A DNA stretch of 64,000 bases, taken from the NCBI RefSeq assembly GCF_019710585.1, contig NZ_JAIFZQ010000016.1, positions 62,001 through 126,000 of the forward strand. The letters are read 5' to 3'. The translations under genes and the position numbers were made by a program. This DNA is from Arthrobacter sp. MAHUQ-56 (GTDB taxonomy: Bacteria > Actinomycetota > Actinomycetes > Actinomycetales > Micrococcaceae). Positions 43,164 through 51,492 of the stretch are shown one piece after another (position 1 is the first letter of the stretch; each line of letters begins with the position of its first letter). Under the pieces are notes generated by a model. That model was not told the origin of the DNA. It saw nothing but the letters and a program-made list of their open reading frames with translations, and searched no databases.

Positions 43164-43314
43164 CAAAGTCCCGGTGTCAGACTTTTTCTACAAGCCCGGA
43201 AATCCGGGCATGGGACGCAGGCCCTGGAAGCCCGTCCCCCCACTTCCGCTTTCCGGCAGCAGCCACTGTGCCCTGTTGCCAGCGCTGTGCCAATACCCCC
43301 CAAGGAGGGCTCAC

Positions 43315-44103
43315 ATGGGACCCATGGTCGATCTCGTGGCAGATCTCGGAGAAGGCTTCGGCGCCTACTCGATGGGCGACGACGCGGCCCTGCTCGAAGT
43401 GGTGTCCAGCGCCAACATCGCCTGCGGCTTCCATGCCGGAGATCCGGACATTATGAACGCCACCGTTGCTGAATGTGTACGCCGCGGCGTCAGCATCGGG
43501 GCCCACCCCAGCTTCCCGGACCTGCGGGGCTTTGGCCGCCGGGCCATGGACCTTACCGCAGACGAAGTCCGTCACGACCTCCTTTACCAGTTCGGTGCCC
43601 TGAGCGCTTTCGCTGCCTACCACGGCGCCGGCGTCGTCCACCTTGCACCGCACGGCCGCCTCGGCAATCTCGTTGCCACCCGGCCGGACTACGCCGGGGC
43701 CGTGGCCGACGCCGCCGCCCGCATCAATCCGGACCTCATCGTCCTGGCCCAGGACGGCGAACTCGCCGACGCTGCCGCAGCCCGACACCTCCCCGTCGGC
43801 ATTGTGGGGATCGCGGACCGCGCCTACCAGGCTGACGGCACCCTGGTGCCGCGCAGCCAGCCGGGCGCCGTCATCCACGATCCCTCAGTCATCGTGGAAC
43901 GCACCATCCGTATGGTCTGCGAAGGCGTCATTGAAACAGTCGCCGGAACAGACCTTCCCATCGCTGCCGACACCATCCTGCTCCACGGTGACACCCCGGG
44001 TGCCGTCCAGCTGGCCCGCCGGGTCCGTGCGGAACTGGAACGCGCCGGCGTCACCATTGCCCCGCTCGGCCAGGTCCTGGCCGCCAAAGCGAAAGCCGCC
44101 TGA
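43315..44103 (+). CDS. pxpA: PxpA-like (LamB/YcsF) subunit with altered motifs
   Basis: 262 residues. LamB/YcsF landmarks are clear: DLGEGFG, NIACGFHAGDPDIM (about residues 34-47), GAHPSFPDLRGFGRR and the final LHGDTPGAVQLARRVR. In PxpA this family has DLNxDLGEG and HVKPHGxLYN; here they read DLVADLGEG (Val8 for Asn) and HLAPHGRLGN (Ala111 for Lys, Gly117 for Tyr). In E. coli, PxpABC opens 5-oxoproline to glutamate with ATP. The changes suggest a related but different lactam or amide substrate. ATG 43315 follows GGAGG; ATG 43324 is the alternative. Confidence 0.88.
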   Translation: MGPMVDLVADLGEGFGAYSMGDDAALLEVVSSANIACGFHAGDPDIMNATVAECVRRGVSIGAHPSFPDLRGFGRRAMDLTADEVRHDLLYQFGALSAFAAYHGAGVVHLAPHGRLGNLVATRPDYAGAVADAAARINPDLIVLAQDGELADAAAARHLPVGIVGIADRAYQADGTLVPRSQPGAVIHDPSVIVERTIRMVCEGVIETVAGTDLPIAADTILLHGDTPGAVQLARRVRAELERAGVTIAPLGQVLAAKAKAA

Positions 44104-44104
44104 C

Positions 44105-44836
44105 ATGACCGCCCATCCAACCGCAGCGCAGCCTCCCGTGGAGGTGTTCGAATCCGGCGACGCAGCCCTGCGGGTCGTCGCTTCCTCCCCGGACAGGGAG
44201 GCCAACTGGGCCACCGTCCACGCCCTCGCCGCATGGCTGGACAATGCCGGTGCCGACGGCGTCCACGGGGCGGTGCCCACCTACGATTCGCTGCTGGTCG
44301 AGTTCGACCCCGCCGTCACCTCGGCGCGCCAGGTGCGGGCTTTCGTCCTCCTGGGCCTGCGCCAGCTCGAATTTGCAGGCGTCCCCGCCCGGGCCCCCCG
44401 CGAATTCCTGGTCCCCGTGGTTTACGGCGGCGAGTACGGCCCGGACCTGGAGCGCGTTGCCGAACAGCAGCAGCTCTCCGTTGATGAAGTCATCCAGCTT
44501 CACACCACCAAGGCCTACGTCATTCGCTGCCTGGGCGCCCCGGCCGGCTCGCCCATGATGGACGGCCCGGATTTCCCGTTCCCGGTGCCCCGCTTGAAGG
44601 ACCCCCGCCTGTCGGTGCCTGCCGGTGCCGTGTCAGTGGCCGGACGGCAGGCAGTCATTGCTCCGGCCATGGCACCCGGTGGCTGGTGCGTCATCGGCCA
44701 GACCCCGCTGACCGTGCTCGACGCCGGCAGCGAACCGCTGGTTCCCTACGTCCCCGGCGACGCACTGCGGTTCCTCCAGATCCATCCCGAAGACTTCGCA
44801 CAGTACGAAGGCCGCAAGCTGGAGGCAATTCGATGA
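44105..44836 (+). CDS. pxpB: PxpB-like (KipI/AHS1) subunit
   Basis: 243 residues, allophanate-hydrolase-subunit-1 domain: VPTYDSLLVEFDP in the first half, FLVPVVYGGEYGPDLERVAE in the middle, and SVPAGAVSVAGRQAVIAPAM then PGGWCVIGQTPL near the end. The segment that is usually GFxPGFxYL reads here GAPAGSPMM, so a normally constant loop has changed. It should form the ATP-dependent complex with the pxpC-like product. Start ATG 44105 is one base after the pxpA-like stop; its 3' end overlaps pxpC by 4 bp. Confidence 0.88.
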   Translation: MTAHPTAAQPPVEVFESGDAALRVVASSPDREANWATVHALAAWLDNAGADGVHGAVPTYDSLLVEFDPAVTSARQVRAFVLLGLRQLEFAGVPARAPREFLVPVVYGGEYGPDLERVAEQQQLSVDEVIQLHTTKAYVIRCLGAPAGSPMMDGPDFPFPVPRLKDPRLSVPAGAVSVAGRQAVIAPAMAPGGWCVIGQTPLTVLDAGSEPLVPYVPGDALRFLQIHPEDFAQYEGRKLEAIR

Positions 44837-45840
44837 GCCTGGTGATCCAGCAGCCAGGCAACTCCGTGGTCACGGACCTGGGGCGCTTTCGCGGACCCCG
44901 GTTCGGCCTGCCGGTCAACGGAGCCCTGGACCAGTTTTCAGCCCGCGCCGCCAACATCCTGGCCGGCAATGGTGACGATGCCCCGCTGCTGGAAGTCACC
45001 GCACTGGACTTCCGCATGCGGGCCACCACGGACCTCCTCATCGCCGTCACCGGCGCACCGCTGCGCCTCACCGTGGGCGGGCGCGAGTGCCAGCAGTGGG
45101 AGCCGGTATCCGTGCAGGCGGGTGAAACCATAGCGCTGCGCCGCATGCACGGCGGCCTCCGGGCCTATATCGCCGTCCACGGCTCAGTCGACGCCCCGGT
45201 ACTCCTGGGCAGCTGCGCGCCGGACACCGTCGTCGGATTCGGACTCCGGCTCGCCGAAGGTACCGAACTGAAGACCTCCCGCTCTGTCCCGCCCATCCGC
45301 CAGCCGTACTTCGACCTCCCGCTTTTCCGACTGGGCCTCACCCGGCCGGAATTCCACAGCACCGCAGTGGTGGAGGTGACGGATGGGCCCGATGTGGAGG
45401 AATTCGGCGACACCGCCGAACTGCTCTACAACACCGAGTACACGGTCAGTGGCCGGAGCAACCACATCGGGCTGCGGCTGGGCGGGGCACTTCCGGAACG
45501 CCAGTCCACTGCGGAGGTGCTGTCCCGGGGCGTCCCGGTAGGCGCCGTGGAGGTTCCCTCCCGGGAAGAGCTCCTGGTGCTGCACCGTGGCCGCGGCGTC
45601 ACCGCCGGCTACCCCGTCCTGGCAGTGGTCACCAGCCGCTCCCTGGACGTGCTGGCCCAGGCCCGGCCGGGCCACAAAATCACCTTCCGCAGAACCTCTG
45701 TCACCGAAGCAACAGCGAAACACCGGGCGGCGCTAAGGGAACTGGAAACACTGCGCTCCAAAGTCGGCACAGTGTTCTCACTCCTGGGCATCGGGAACCA
45801 GCCGGGCCGGCACCAGCCCTTGCCGGCCGCCGGAACCTAG
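44833..45840 (+). CDS. pxpC: PxpC-like (KipA/AHS2) subunit
   Basis: 335 residues, AHS2 domain: GRFRGPRFGLPVNGALDQFS, AANILAGN, LIAVTGAPLRLTVGG, and AYIAVHGSVDAPVLLGS. Usual AHS2 sequences carry SDRMGYRL and GQPIVLL.D.QTTGGYP; here they read SNHIGLRL and EELLVLHRGRGVTAGYP, again changes at normally constant places. With PxpA- and PxpB-like partners it should form a lactam- or amide-opening enzyme. The ATG at 44833 overlaps the pxpB-like TGA. The MHS porter gene follows after 55 bp. Confidence 0.88.
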   Translation: MSLVIQQPGNSVVTDLGRFRGPRFGLPVNGALDQFSARAANILAGNGDDAPLLEVTALDFRMRATTDLLIAVTGAPLRLTVGGRECQQWEPVSVQAGETIALRRMHGGLRAYIAVHGSVDAPVLLGSCAPDTVVGFGLRLAEGTELKTSRSVPPIRQPYFDLPLFRLGLTRPEFHSTAVVEVTDGPDVEEFGDTAELLYNTEYTVSGRSNHIGLRLGGALPERQSTAEVLSRGVPVGAVEVPSREELLVLHRGRGVTAGYPVLAVVTSRSLDVLAQARPGHKITFRRTSVTEATAKHRAALRELETLRSKVGTVFSLLGIGNQPGRHQPLPAAGT

Positions 45841-45895
45841 AAACCCTCGCTGGACCCCCAAAGCATTGTTACCATCACCTTAAGTAAGGAAAGCC

Positions 45896-47236
45896 ATGTC
45901 CACCTCTACGCATGCGGCCCAGCCGCACCAAGAGCGGCTCAGCAGCAAGCAGACCCGCAAGGTTGTCACGGCCGGCTGCGTCGGCATCTTCGTGGAACTC
46001 TATGACAACGGCATCTTCGCCTTCATGGCCGGAACGCTTGCCCTCGTCTTCCTCGCCCCCGGGAACCCGGACAACGCCCTGCTGTTCGTCTTCGCCGGCT
46101 ATGCCGTTTCCTTCTTCGTGCGCCCCCTCGGCGCCGTCGTCTGCGGATACCTGGGCGACCGGATCGGGCGGCAAAAGCTGCTGGTCTTTGTCATCCTCCT
46201 GATCAGTGTGGCCACGGCCGGTATCGGCCTGCTGCCTCCTTATGCGGCGATCGGCATTGCGGCGCCCATCCTGCTGGTGCTGCTCCGCCTGCTGCAGGGC
46301 TTCTCCGTGGGCGGCGAAGCTGCCGGCGCCATGACGTTCCTCGCCGAACACGCACCCGAAGGCAAGCGCGGCATCATCACCTCCTACGCCCAGATCGCCT
46401 CCTTCGCGGCACTGCTCACCGGCACCCTGGTTGCCTACTCCATGTCCCCGTGGCTCACCCAGGCAGCGATCGAAGGCGGCGGCTTCGGAGCGTTCGCATG
46501 GCGCATTCCGTTCCTGGTCGCCATTCCCATGGGCATCATCGGCTGGTACATCCGCAAGGCCATCAGCGACACCCCCAACTTTGAAAAGCTGAAGGAAGAA
46601 GGCGGGCTGTCCAAGAACCCGCTGAAGGAAGCGTTCGCCTCGGCCGAGCACCGCCACGCCATGCTCCTGGCACTCTTCATCCCGCTGATGAACGGCTCCG
46701 GCTACTACGTCCTGTTCTCCTATATGCCCACCTTCCTGAAGGGCAAGCAGCTCAACTTCACCATCGGTGAGGCCCTGCTGGTCACCGCCTGCAGCCTGGT
46801 GGTCATCTGCATCGCCATCCCGTTCATGGGCGCCCTTTCCGACCGTGTGGGCCGCAAGAAGGTCATTTCCGGCGCCGCCATCGCCATGGCCGTCCTGGGC
46901 ATCCCGTCCTACGCACTCATCGCCACCGGCAACATGGGCCTGGCTATCCTCGGCGCATCCATCATGGCCGTCGTCTTCGCCGGCCACACCGCGGTCATCC
47001 ACATCCTGATTGTTGAGCTGTTTCCCACCCGCGTCCGCTATTCGGCCTACGGCCTGGGCTACAACATCTCCTCGGCACTGTTCGGCGGCACGGCTCCGCT
47101 GCTGATGACCTGGCTGATTGCGGAGACCAGCAACATCTACATGCCCGCCTTCTATGCAGTCATCACCGCGCTGGGCACCCTTGCCGCCGTCAGCACGGTC
47201 AAGGACCGGGCTCACCAGCCGCTCCGCGACGCCTGA
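45896..47236 (+). CDS. MHS-family MFS transporter
   Basis: 446 residues, 12 membrane segments. Family blocks: TAGCVGIFVELYDNGIFAFM, GYLGDRIGRQKLL, RLLQGFSVGGEAAGAMTFLA, LSDRVGRKKVISGA and VELFPTRVRYSAYGLGYN. Proton symport of an organic acid is the family role. AAGGAAAG precedes the ATG. It could import the ketogluconate or idonate used by the next genes, or serve the pxp-like genes 55 bp upstream; order favours the former. Confidence 0.88.
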   Translation: MSTSTHAAQPHQERLSSKQTRKVVTAGCVGIFVELYDNGIFAFMAGTLALVFLAPGNPDNALLFVFAGYAVSFFVRPLGAVVCGYLGDRIGRQKLLVFVILLISVATAGIGLLPPYAAIGIAAPILLVLLRLLQGFSVGGEAAGAMTFLAEHAPEGKRGIITSYAQIASFAALLTGTLVAYSMSPWLTQAAIEGGGFGAFAWRIPFLVAIPMGIIGWYIRKAISDTPNFEKLKEEGGLSKNPLKEAFASAEHRHAMLLALFIPLMNGSGYYVLFSYMPTFLKGKQLNFTIGEALLVTACSLVVICIAIPFMGALSDRVGRKKVISGAAIAMAVLGIPSYALIATGNMGLAILGASIMAVVFAGHTAVIHILIVELFPTRVRYSAYGLGYNISSALFGGTAPLLMTWLIAETSNIYMPAFYAVITALGTLAAVSTVKDRAHQPLRDA

Positions 47237-47296
47237 TTTTCCCCGAGACCTTCAACTACCGGTGCAGCGCCGCGCTGCGCCTCGCAGGAGATACCC

Positions 47297-48055
47297 ATGA
47301 CTTTTTCCGACTACACCACAGCCCTCGTCACCGGAGCCTCCACCGGCATGGGCGCCGCCATCGCCGAACGCCTCAGCAAAAGGGGCCTGACCGTCCATGC
47401 CGTGGCCCGCAACGCCGACCGCCTCGCCGAACTCGCGGACCGCACGGGAGCAGTCCCGCATGTGGTGGACCTGACCGACACCGCCGCGCTGGCCGACGTC
47501 GTGCGTGACCTCAGGGTGGACGTCCTGGTCAACTGCGCCGGCGTCTCCCGGCCGGGCAACATCCTGGACTCCTCCGAGCAGGACATCGACGAACTGGTGG
47601 ACGTGAACCTCCGCGGCCTGCTACAGCTCACCCGCCTGGTGCTGCCGGGCATGGTGGAGCGGGACCTTGGCCACATCGTCAACATCAGCTCCATCGCCGG
47701 CCTGTACAACTTCTACGGCCACACGGTCTACCACGCCACCAAGGCTGCCGTGCACCAGATCTCCCGGCAGCTCCGGAACGACACCGTGGGCAAGCGCATC
47801 CGCGTCACCGAAATCTGCCCCGGCCGGGTGGAGACCGAGATCTTCGGCCGGAACATGGGCGGCAGCCCCGAGGCCATGGAAGAAGCCTGGAAGACGTACT
47901 ACGAGGGCTACGAGTCGCTGACCACGGATGACATCGTCAACGGTCTCGATTACGCCATCGAGACCCCGCGCCACGTAAATGTTGGCATGCTTGAGCTCAT
48001 GCCCACGTTCCAGGTGCCCGGCGGCCTGACCTTCGACCGTCGGGCTGAAGACTGA
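47297..48055 (+). CDS. SDR oxidoreductase, YdfG-like
   Basis: 252 residues. TGASTGMG cofactor motif, NCAGVS, catalytic Ser in NISSIAGLYN and YHATKAA with Tyr and Lys. The C-terminal part (VGMLELMPTFQVPGGLTFDRR) resembles E. coli YdfG, an NADP-dependent 3-hydroxy-acid (serine, 3-hydroxypropionate) dehydrogenase with broad range. AGGAGA precedes the ATG. Its role among ketoaldonate genes is not obvious; it may reduce or oxidise another sugar acid in the route. Confidence 0.85.
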   Translation: MTFSDYTTALVTGASTGMGAAIAERLSKRGLTVHAVARNADRLAELADRTGAVPHVVDLTDTAALADVVRDLRVDVLVNCAGVSRPGNILDSSEQDIDELVDVNLRGLLQLTRLVLPGMVERDLGHIVNISSIAGLYNFYGHTVYHATKAAVHQISRQLRNDTVGKRIRVTEICPGRVETEIFGRNMGGSPEAMEEAWKTYYEGYESLTTDDIVNGLDYAIETPRHVNVGMLELMPTFQVPGGLTFDRRAED

Positions 48056-48119
48056 CCCAGCACCGCGTTCCGCCCGCCTGCAGCTCCAACCCCCACCACC
48101 AACCGTTAGGCCCCTACCG

Positions 48120-49088
48120 ATGCAGCTAGTACAAACCGTCAGTTTCCCCGAACCCCAGCTCCTTGCCAGCCTCTCCCCGCTTCCCGAGGGACTGCACGGC
48201 GTGGTGTGGGACATGCAGGGGGCGCCGGACGAGACCCACGGAAGCATCGACGGCGTCATCCTGCCCTACATCAATGCCGGGGCCGTGCTGGGGAACCTGG
48301 GCAAGGTCCCGGACCTCAAGTTCGTCCAGACCCAGTCAACAGGGTACGACGGCGTACGCGAGGCGGCCGGGCCGGCCGCCGCAGTGGCAAACGCCTCGGG
48401 CGTCCACGCAGCCGCCACCGCGGAGCTGGCCGTGGGCCTCATCCTGGCCAAACTGCGAGGCATCGACCAGGCGGTCCGTGACCAGCAGACCGAAAACTGG
48501 GCACCGCAGCGACGCCAGTCGCTGGCCGACCGGCGCGTCCTGCTGCTGGGCGTCGGCGGCATCGGGCAGGAACTGGCCCGCAGGCTGGAGCCCTTCGAAG
48601 TCGGCATCACCCGCGTGGGCAGCACCGCCCGCACCGACGAACACGGCCACGTGCACTCCTCGGCGGACCTGGAAGCCCTGGCCCGGGACCACGACATCCT
48701 GGTTTCCGTCCTGCCGCTGAACACTGGCACCGAGCACCTGGTCAACGCGCAGGTCCTTGCCGCCCTGCCCGACGGCGCCCTGGTGGTCAACGTGGGACGC
48801 GGCCCCGTGATCGACACCGAGGCGCTCACGGCGGAGGTTGTCTCCGGCCGGCTCCACTGCGCCTTGGACGTGGTGGACCCCGAACCGCTGCCCAAGGGAC
48901 ATCCGCTGTGGTCCACGGACAATGCCTTGATCACCCCGCACGTGGGCGGCAACGCCTCCGCGTTCGAACCACGGATCCTCAAACTGCTGAAGCGCCAGCT
49001 CGAAGCCCTCGCCGCCGGCGAAACCCCGGCGAACCTTGTCCAGGAGGGCCCGTTCCAGCAGGGCCCATTCCAGGGGCCGTCCGCATGA
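48120..49088 (+). CDS. D-2-hydroxyacid dehydrogenase, 2-ketoaldonate reductase candidate
   Basis: 322 residues of the D-isomer 2-hydroxyacid dehydrogenase family. Nucleotide fold GVGGIGQELARRLEPF (about residues 142-157), then SVLPLNTGTEHLV, VVNVGRGPVIDTEAL, the catalytic Asp/Glu region LHCALDVVDPEPLP and His in TPHVGGNAS. Relatives such as GhrB reduce 2-keto-L-gulonate to L-idonate and 2,5-diketogluconate to 5-ketogluconate. The downstream IdnO and IdnD genes make this role likely. The C-terminus ends in a repeated GPFQ encoded by a 15-bp repeat. The stop overlaps the IdnO-type start. Confidence 0.87.
   Translation: MQLVQTVSFPEPQLLASLSPLPEGLHGVVWDMQGAPDETHGSIDGVILPYINAGAVLGNLGKVPDLKFVQTQSTGYDGVREAAGPAAAVANASGVHAAATAELAVGLILAKLRGIDQAVRDQQTENWAPQRRQSLADRRVLLLGVGGIGQELARRLEPFEVGITRVGSTARTDEHGHVHSSADLEALARDHDILVSVLPLNTGTEHLVNAQVLAALPDGALVVNVGRGPVIDTEALTAEVVSGRLHCALDVVDPEPLPKGHPLWSTDNALITPHVGGNASAFEPRILKLLKRQLEALAAGETPANLVQEGPFQQGPFQGPSA
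49041..49070. repeat. 15-bp tandem repeat at a gene 3' end
   Basis: Two units (49041-49055 and 49056-49070) differing at two positions, plus a degenerate third, encode the final QEGPFQQGPFQG of the hydroxyacid dehydrogenase. Confidence 0.8.
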
Positions 49089-49855
49089 GCGCGCTGTTCG
49101 ACCTGACCGGCCGCGTCGCCCTCGTCACCGGTTCCAGCCGCGGCATCGGCTCCTCCCTGGCACTGGCCCTGGCCGACGCCGGTGCCACCGTGGTGCTCAA
49201 TGGTGTCAACCCGGAGCGGCTCAAGGAAGCCGAAACGGCGCTTGCAGCCGACTTCCCGCCCGGACGCATCGCCAGCGTCGCCTTCGACGTCACCGACGGC
49301 GATGCCGCCGCCCGCAGCATCTCCTGGATCGAGGAGAACGTCGGTCCGCTGGACATCCTGGTCAACAACGCCGGCATCCAGCACCGGGTTCCCATGCTGG
49401 ACCTGGACGTGGCCGACTGGGAGCGGGTGATTTCCACCGACCTCACCAGCGCATTCCTGGTGGGCCGGGAAGCCGCCCGGCACATGATTCCACGCGGCCG
49501 CGGCAAGATCATCAACATCTGCTCTGTCCAGACGGACCTGGCCCGGCCCACCATCGCCCCGTACGTTGCGGCCAAGGGCGGGCTTCGCAACCTCACCCGC
49601 GCCATGACGGCCGAGTGGGCTGCCTCCGGCCTGCAGATCAACGGCATCGCGCCTGGGTACATCCATACCGAGATGACCCAGAACCTGGTGGATGACGAGC
49701 AGTTCAATTCCTGGATCCTGGGCCGCACCCCGGCCAACCGCTGGGGCACCCCGCAGGACCTGGCCGGCCCGGTGGTGTGGCTGGCCTCCAGCGGTTCCGA
49801 CTTCGTGAACGGCCAGACGATCTTTATCGACGGCGGAATGACGGTGGTGGTCTGA
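49085..49855 (+). CDS. idnO: Gluconate 5-dehydrogenase (5-ketogluconate reductase)
   Basis: 256-residue classical SDR. VTGSSRGIGSSLALALADAG, NNAGIQHRVPMLDL, catalytic Ser in NICSVQTDLARPTIAPYVAAKGG with Tyr and Lys, and the C-terminal GQTIFIDGGMTVVV. The RRG-free HR context and IQHR motif match IdnO/gluconate 5-dehydrogenases, which reduce 5-keto-D-gluconate to D-gluconate with NADPH. Its start and stop overlap the neighbours (4 bp before, ATG of IdnD shared with its TGA). Confidence 0.88.
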   Translation: MSALFDLTGRVALVTGSSRGIGSSLALALADAGATVVLNGVNPERLKEAETALAADFPPGRIASVAFDVTDGDAAARSISWIEENVGPLDILVNNAGIQHRVPMLDLDVADWERVISTDLTSAFLVGREAARHMIPRGRGKIINICSVQTDLARPTIAPYVAAKGGLRNLTRAMTAEWAASGLQINGIAPGYIHTEMTQNLVDDEQFNSWILGRTPANRWGTPQDLAGPVVWLASSGSDFVNGQTIFIDGGMTVVV

Positions 49856-50928
49856 TGTCCATGGATTCTGAATCCCTTCCCGCTTCGGGCCCGGCGCTGG
49901 TGGCGCACGCCGCCGGTGACCTTCGTATCGATGACATCCCGCTGGCCCGGCCTGCCGCCGATGAGGCGGTGGTGGAGGTGAGCTACGGCGGGATCTGTGG
50001 CTCCGACCTGCATTACTGGCTGCACGGCGCGGCGGGGGAGTCCATCCTGAAGGCGCCGCTGGTCCTCGGCCATGAAATTTCGGGGGTCGTGGTGCGCCCT
50101 GCAGCCGGTGGTGCAGGCCCGCAGGCCGGGACCGCGGTCGCCGTCCATCCCGCCACTCCGGGCCCCGGCGCGGCGAAATACCCTGCGGACCGGCCCAACC
50201 TCTCGCCGGGCTGCACTTACCTGGGCAGCGCGGCCCGCTACCCGCACACGGACGGGGCGTTCAGCCGCTACGTGAACCTGCCCGTGCGGATGCTCCGGCC
50301 ACTGCCGGACAGCATCGACCTGCGCACCGCCGCCCTGATCGAACCCGCCTCCGTGGCGTGGCATGCAGTGTCCCGGGCCGGCGACATCAAGGGCAAATCC
50401 GCCCTGGTGATTGGCTCGGGACCCATCGGTGCGCTGGCCGTCGCCGTGCTCAAGCGCGGCGGTGCTGCCAGGATCACCGCGGTGGACCTGCACGCCAAAC
50501 CGCTGGAAATCGCTGCGGCCGTTGGCGCCGACCAGGTGATTAATGCCGCTGACACGGCAGCGATCGAGGCTGTCGAGGCCGACGTCGTGATCGAATCCTC
50601 CGGAAACCACCACGGCCTGGCCTCCGCCGTCCGCGGCGCCGTCCGCGGCGGCACTGTGGTCATGGTCGGCCTGCTCCCCACGGGGATGCAGCCCGTGCCC
50701 ATCTCGCTGGCCATCACCCGCGAACTCGAGCTCAAGGGCTCGTTCCGTTTCAACGATGAGATCGACGACGTGATCGCCGCGCTCGCCGACGGGTCCCTGG
50801 ACATTGAGCCCGTTATCACGCACGAATTTCCGCTGGCCGACGCCCTGCATGCGTTCGAAGTGGCCAAGGACTCCACCACGTCGGGCAAGGTCCTGCTCAG
50901 CTTTGACGGTGAAGGGCCGGACCAGTGA
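49855..50928 (+). CDS. idnD: L-idonate 5-dehydrogenase without structural-zinc cysteines
   Basis: 357 residues of the medium-chain alcohol dehydrogenase family. Catalytic zinc site: GGICGSDLHYWLHG and LGHEISG; nucleotide fold VIGSGPIGALAVAVLKRGG; C-terminal GSFRFNDEIDDVI as in IdnD. In E. coli IdnD the structural zinc lobe has a cluster of cysteines (CGHCKYC...C); here that region reads PATPGPGAAKYPADRPNLSPGC, with only one Cys left. The catalytic function should remain: oxidation of L-idonate to 5-keto-D-gluconate. ATG 49855 overlaps the IdnO stop; ATG 49861 is the alternative. Confidence 0.86.
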   Translation: MSMDSESLPASGPALVAHAAGDLRIDDIPLARPAADEAVVEVSYGGICGSDLHYWLHGAAGESILKAPLVLGHEISGVVVRPAAGGAGPQAGTAVAVHPATPGPGAAKYPADRPNLSPGCTYLGSAARYPHTDGAFSRYVNLPVRMLRPLPDSIDLRTAALIEPASVAWHAVSRAGDIKGKSALVIGSGPIGALAVAVLKRGGAARITAVDLHAKPLEIAAAVGADQVINAADTAAIEAVEADVVIESSGNHHGLASAVRGAVRGGTVVMVGLLPTGMQPVPISLAITRELELKGSFRFNDEIDDVIAALADGSLDIEPVITHEFPLADALHAFEVAKDSTTSGKVLLSFDGEGPDQ

Positions 50929-51473
50929 GCGGGCGGATGCCCCCGCTGGTGGTCATGGGTGTTTCGGGGTGCGGCAAATCCACGGTGGGCGCCCTCCTGG
51001 CCGAGCGGCTGGGCGTGCCCTTCCTGGACGGTGACGATTTCCACCCGGCGGCCAACAAGGAGAAGATGGCCGCGGACGTCCCGCTCACCGACGACGACCG
51101 GGCGCCCTGGCTCGCCCGGATCGGCCAGCTCCTTGCTGGAGATGTCGACGGCGGCACGACAGTTCCGCCGGTCGTCGCCTGTTCGGCGCTCAAGCGCAGC
51201 TACCGGGACCTCCTGCGCAGCAGCGCCCCGGAGGTGGTGTTCATCCACCTCAGCGGCAGCGCTGCCACGATCGGCTCCCGGATGGACGCCAGGGCCCACG
51301 AGTTCATGCCGCGCACCCTGCTTGAGTCCCAGCTCGCCACGCTCGAGGGGCTGGGACCGGACGAAGCGCACGTGCTGGCCGACATCTCGCTGGAACCCGG
51401 CACGCTCGTCGAGACGGTCGTCCAGGCGCTTGAGGTGCGCGCGGGAGCTGTCCGCAATCCTGCGGCGCTGTAG
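50925..51473 (+). CDS. gntK: Gluconokinase
   Basis: 182 residues, GntK type: Walker A MGVSGCGKST near residues 11-20, then FLDGDDFHPAANKEKMAADV PLTDDDR (split here for length), PWLARI, ACSALKRSYRDLLR and FMPRTLLESQLATLE. It phosphorylates D-gluconate to 6-phosphogluconate, feeding the pentose phosphate or Entner-Doudoroff routes. The GTG at 50925 overlaps the IdnD stop (GTGA). It is the last gene of the cluster and makes the pathway from idonate complete. Confidence 0.93.
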   Translation: MSGRMPPLVVMGVSGCGKSTVGALLAERLGVPFLDGDDFHPAANKEKMAADVPLTDDDRAPWLARIGQLLAGDVDGGTTVPPVVACSALKRSYRDLLRSSAPEVVFIHLSGSAATIGSRMDARAHEFMPRTLLESQLATLEGLGPDEAHVLADISLEPGTLVETVVQALEVRAGAVRNPAAL

Positions 51474-51492
51474 GAACGCTACGCGACCCCGC

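Noticed and set aside
45875-47215. 446-codon minus-strand frame opposite the MHS porter
   Set aside because: Product is Gly/Asp/Gln-rich without structure; the plus-strand porter is unambiguous.
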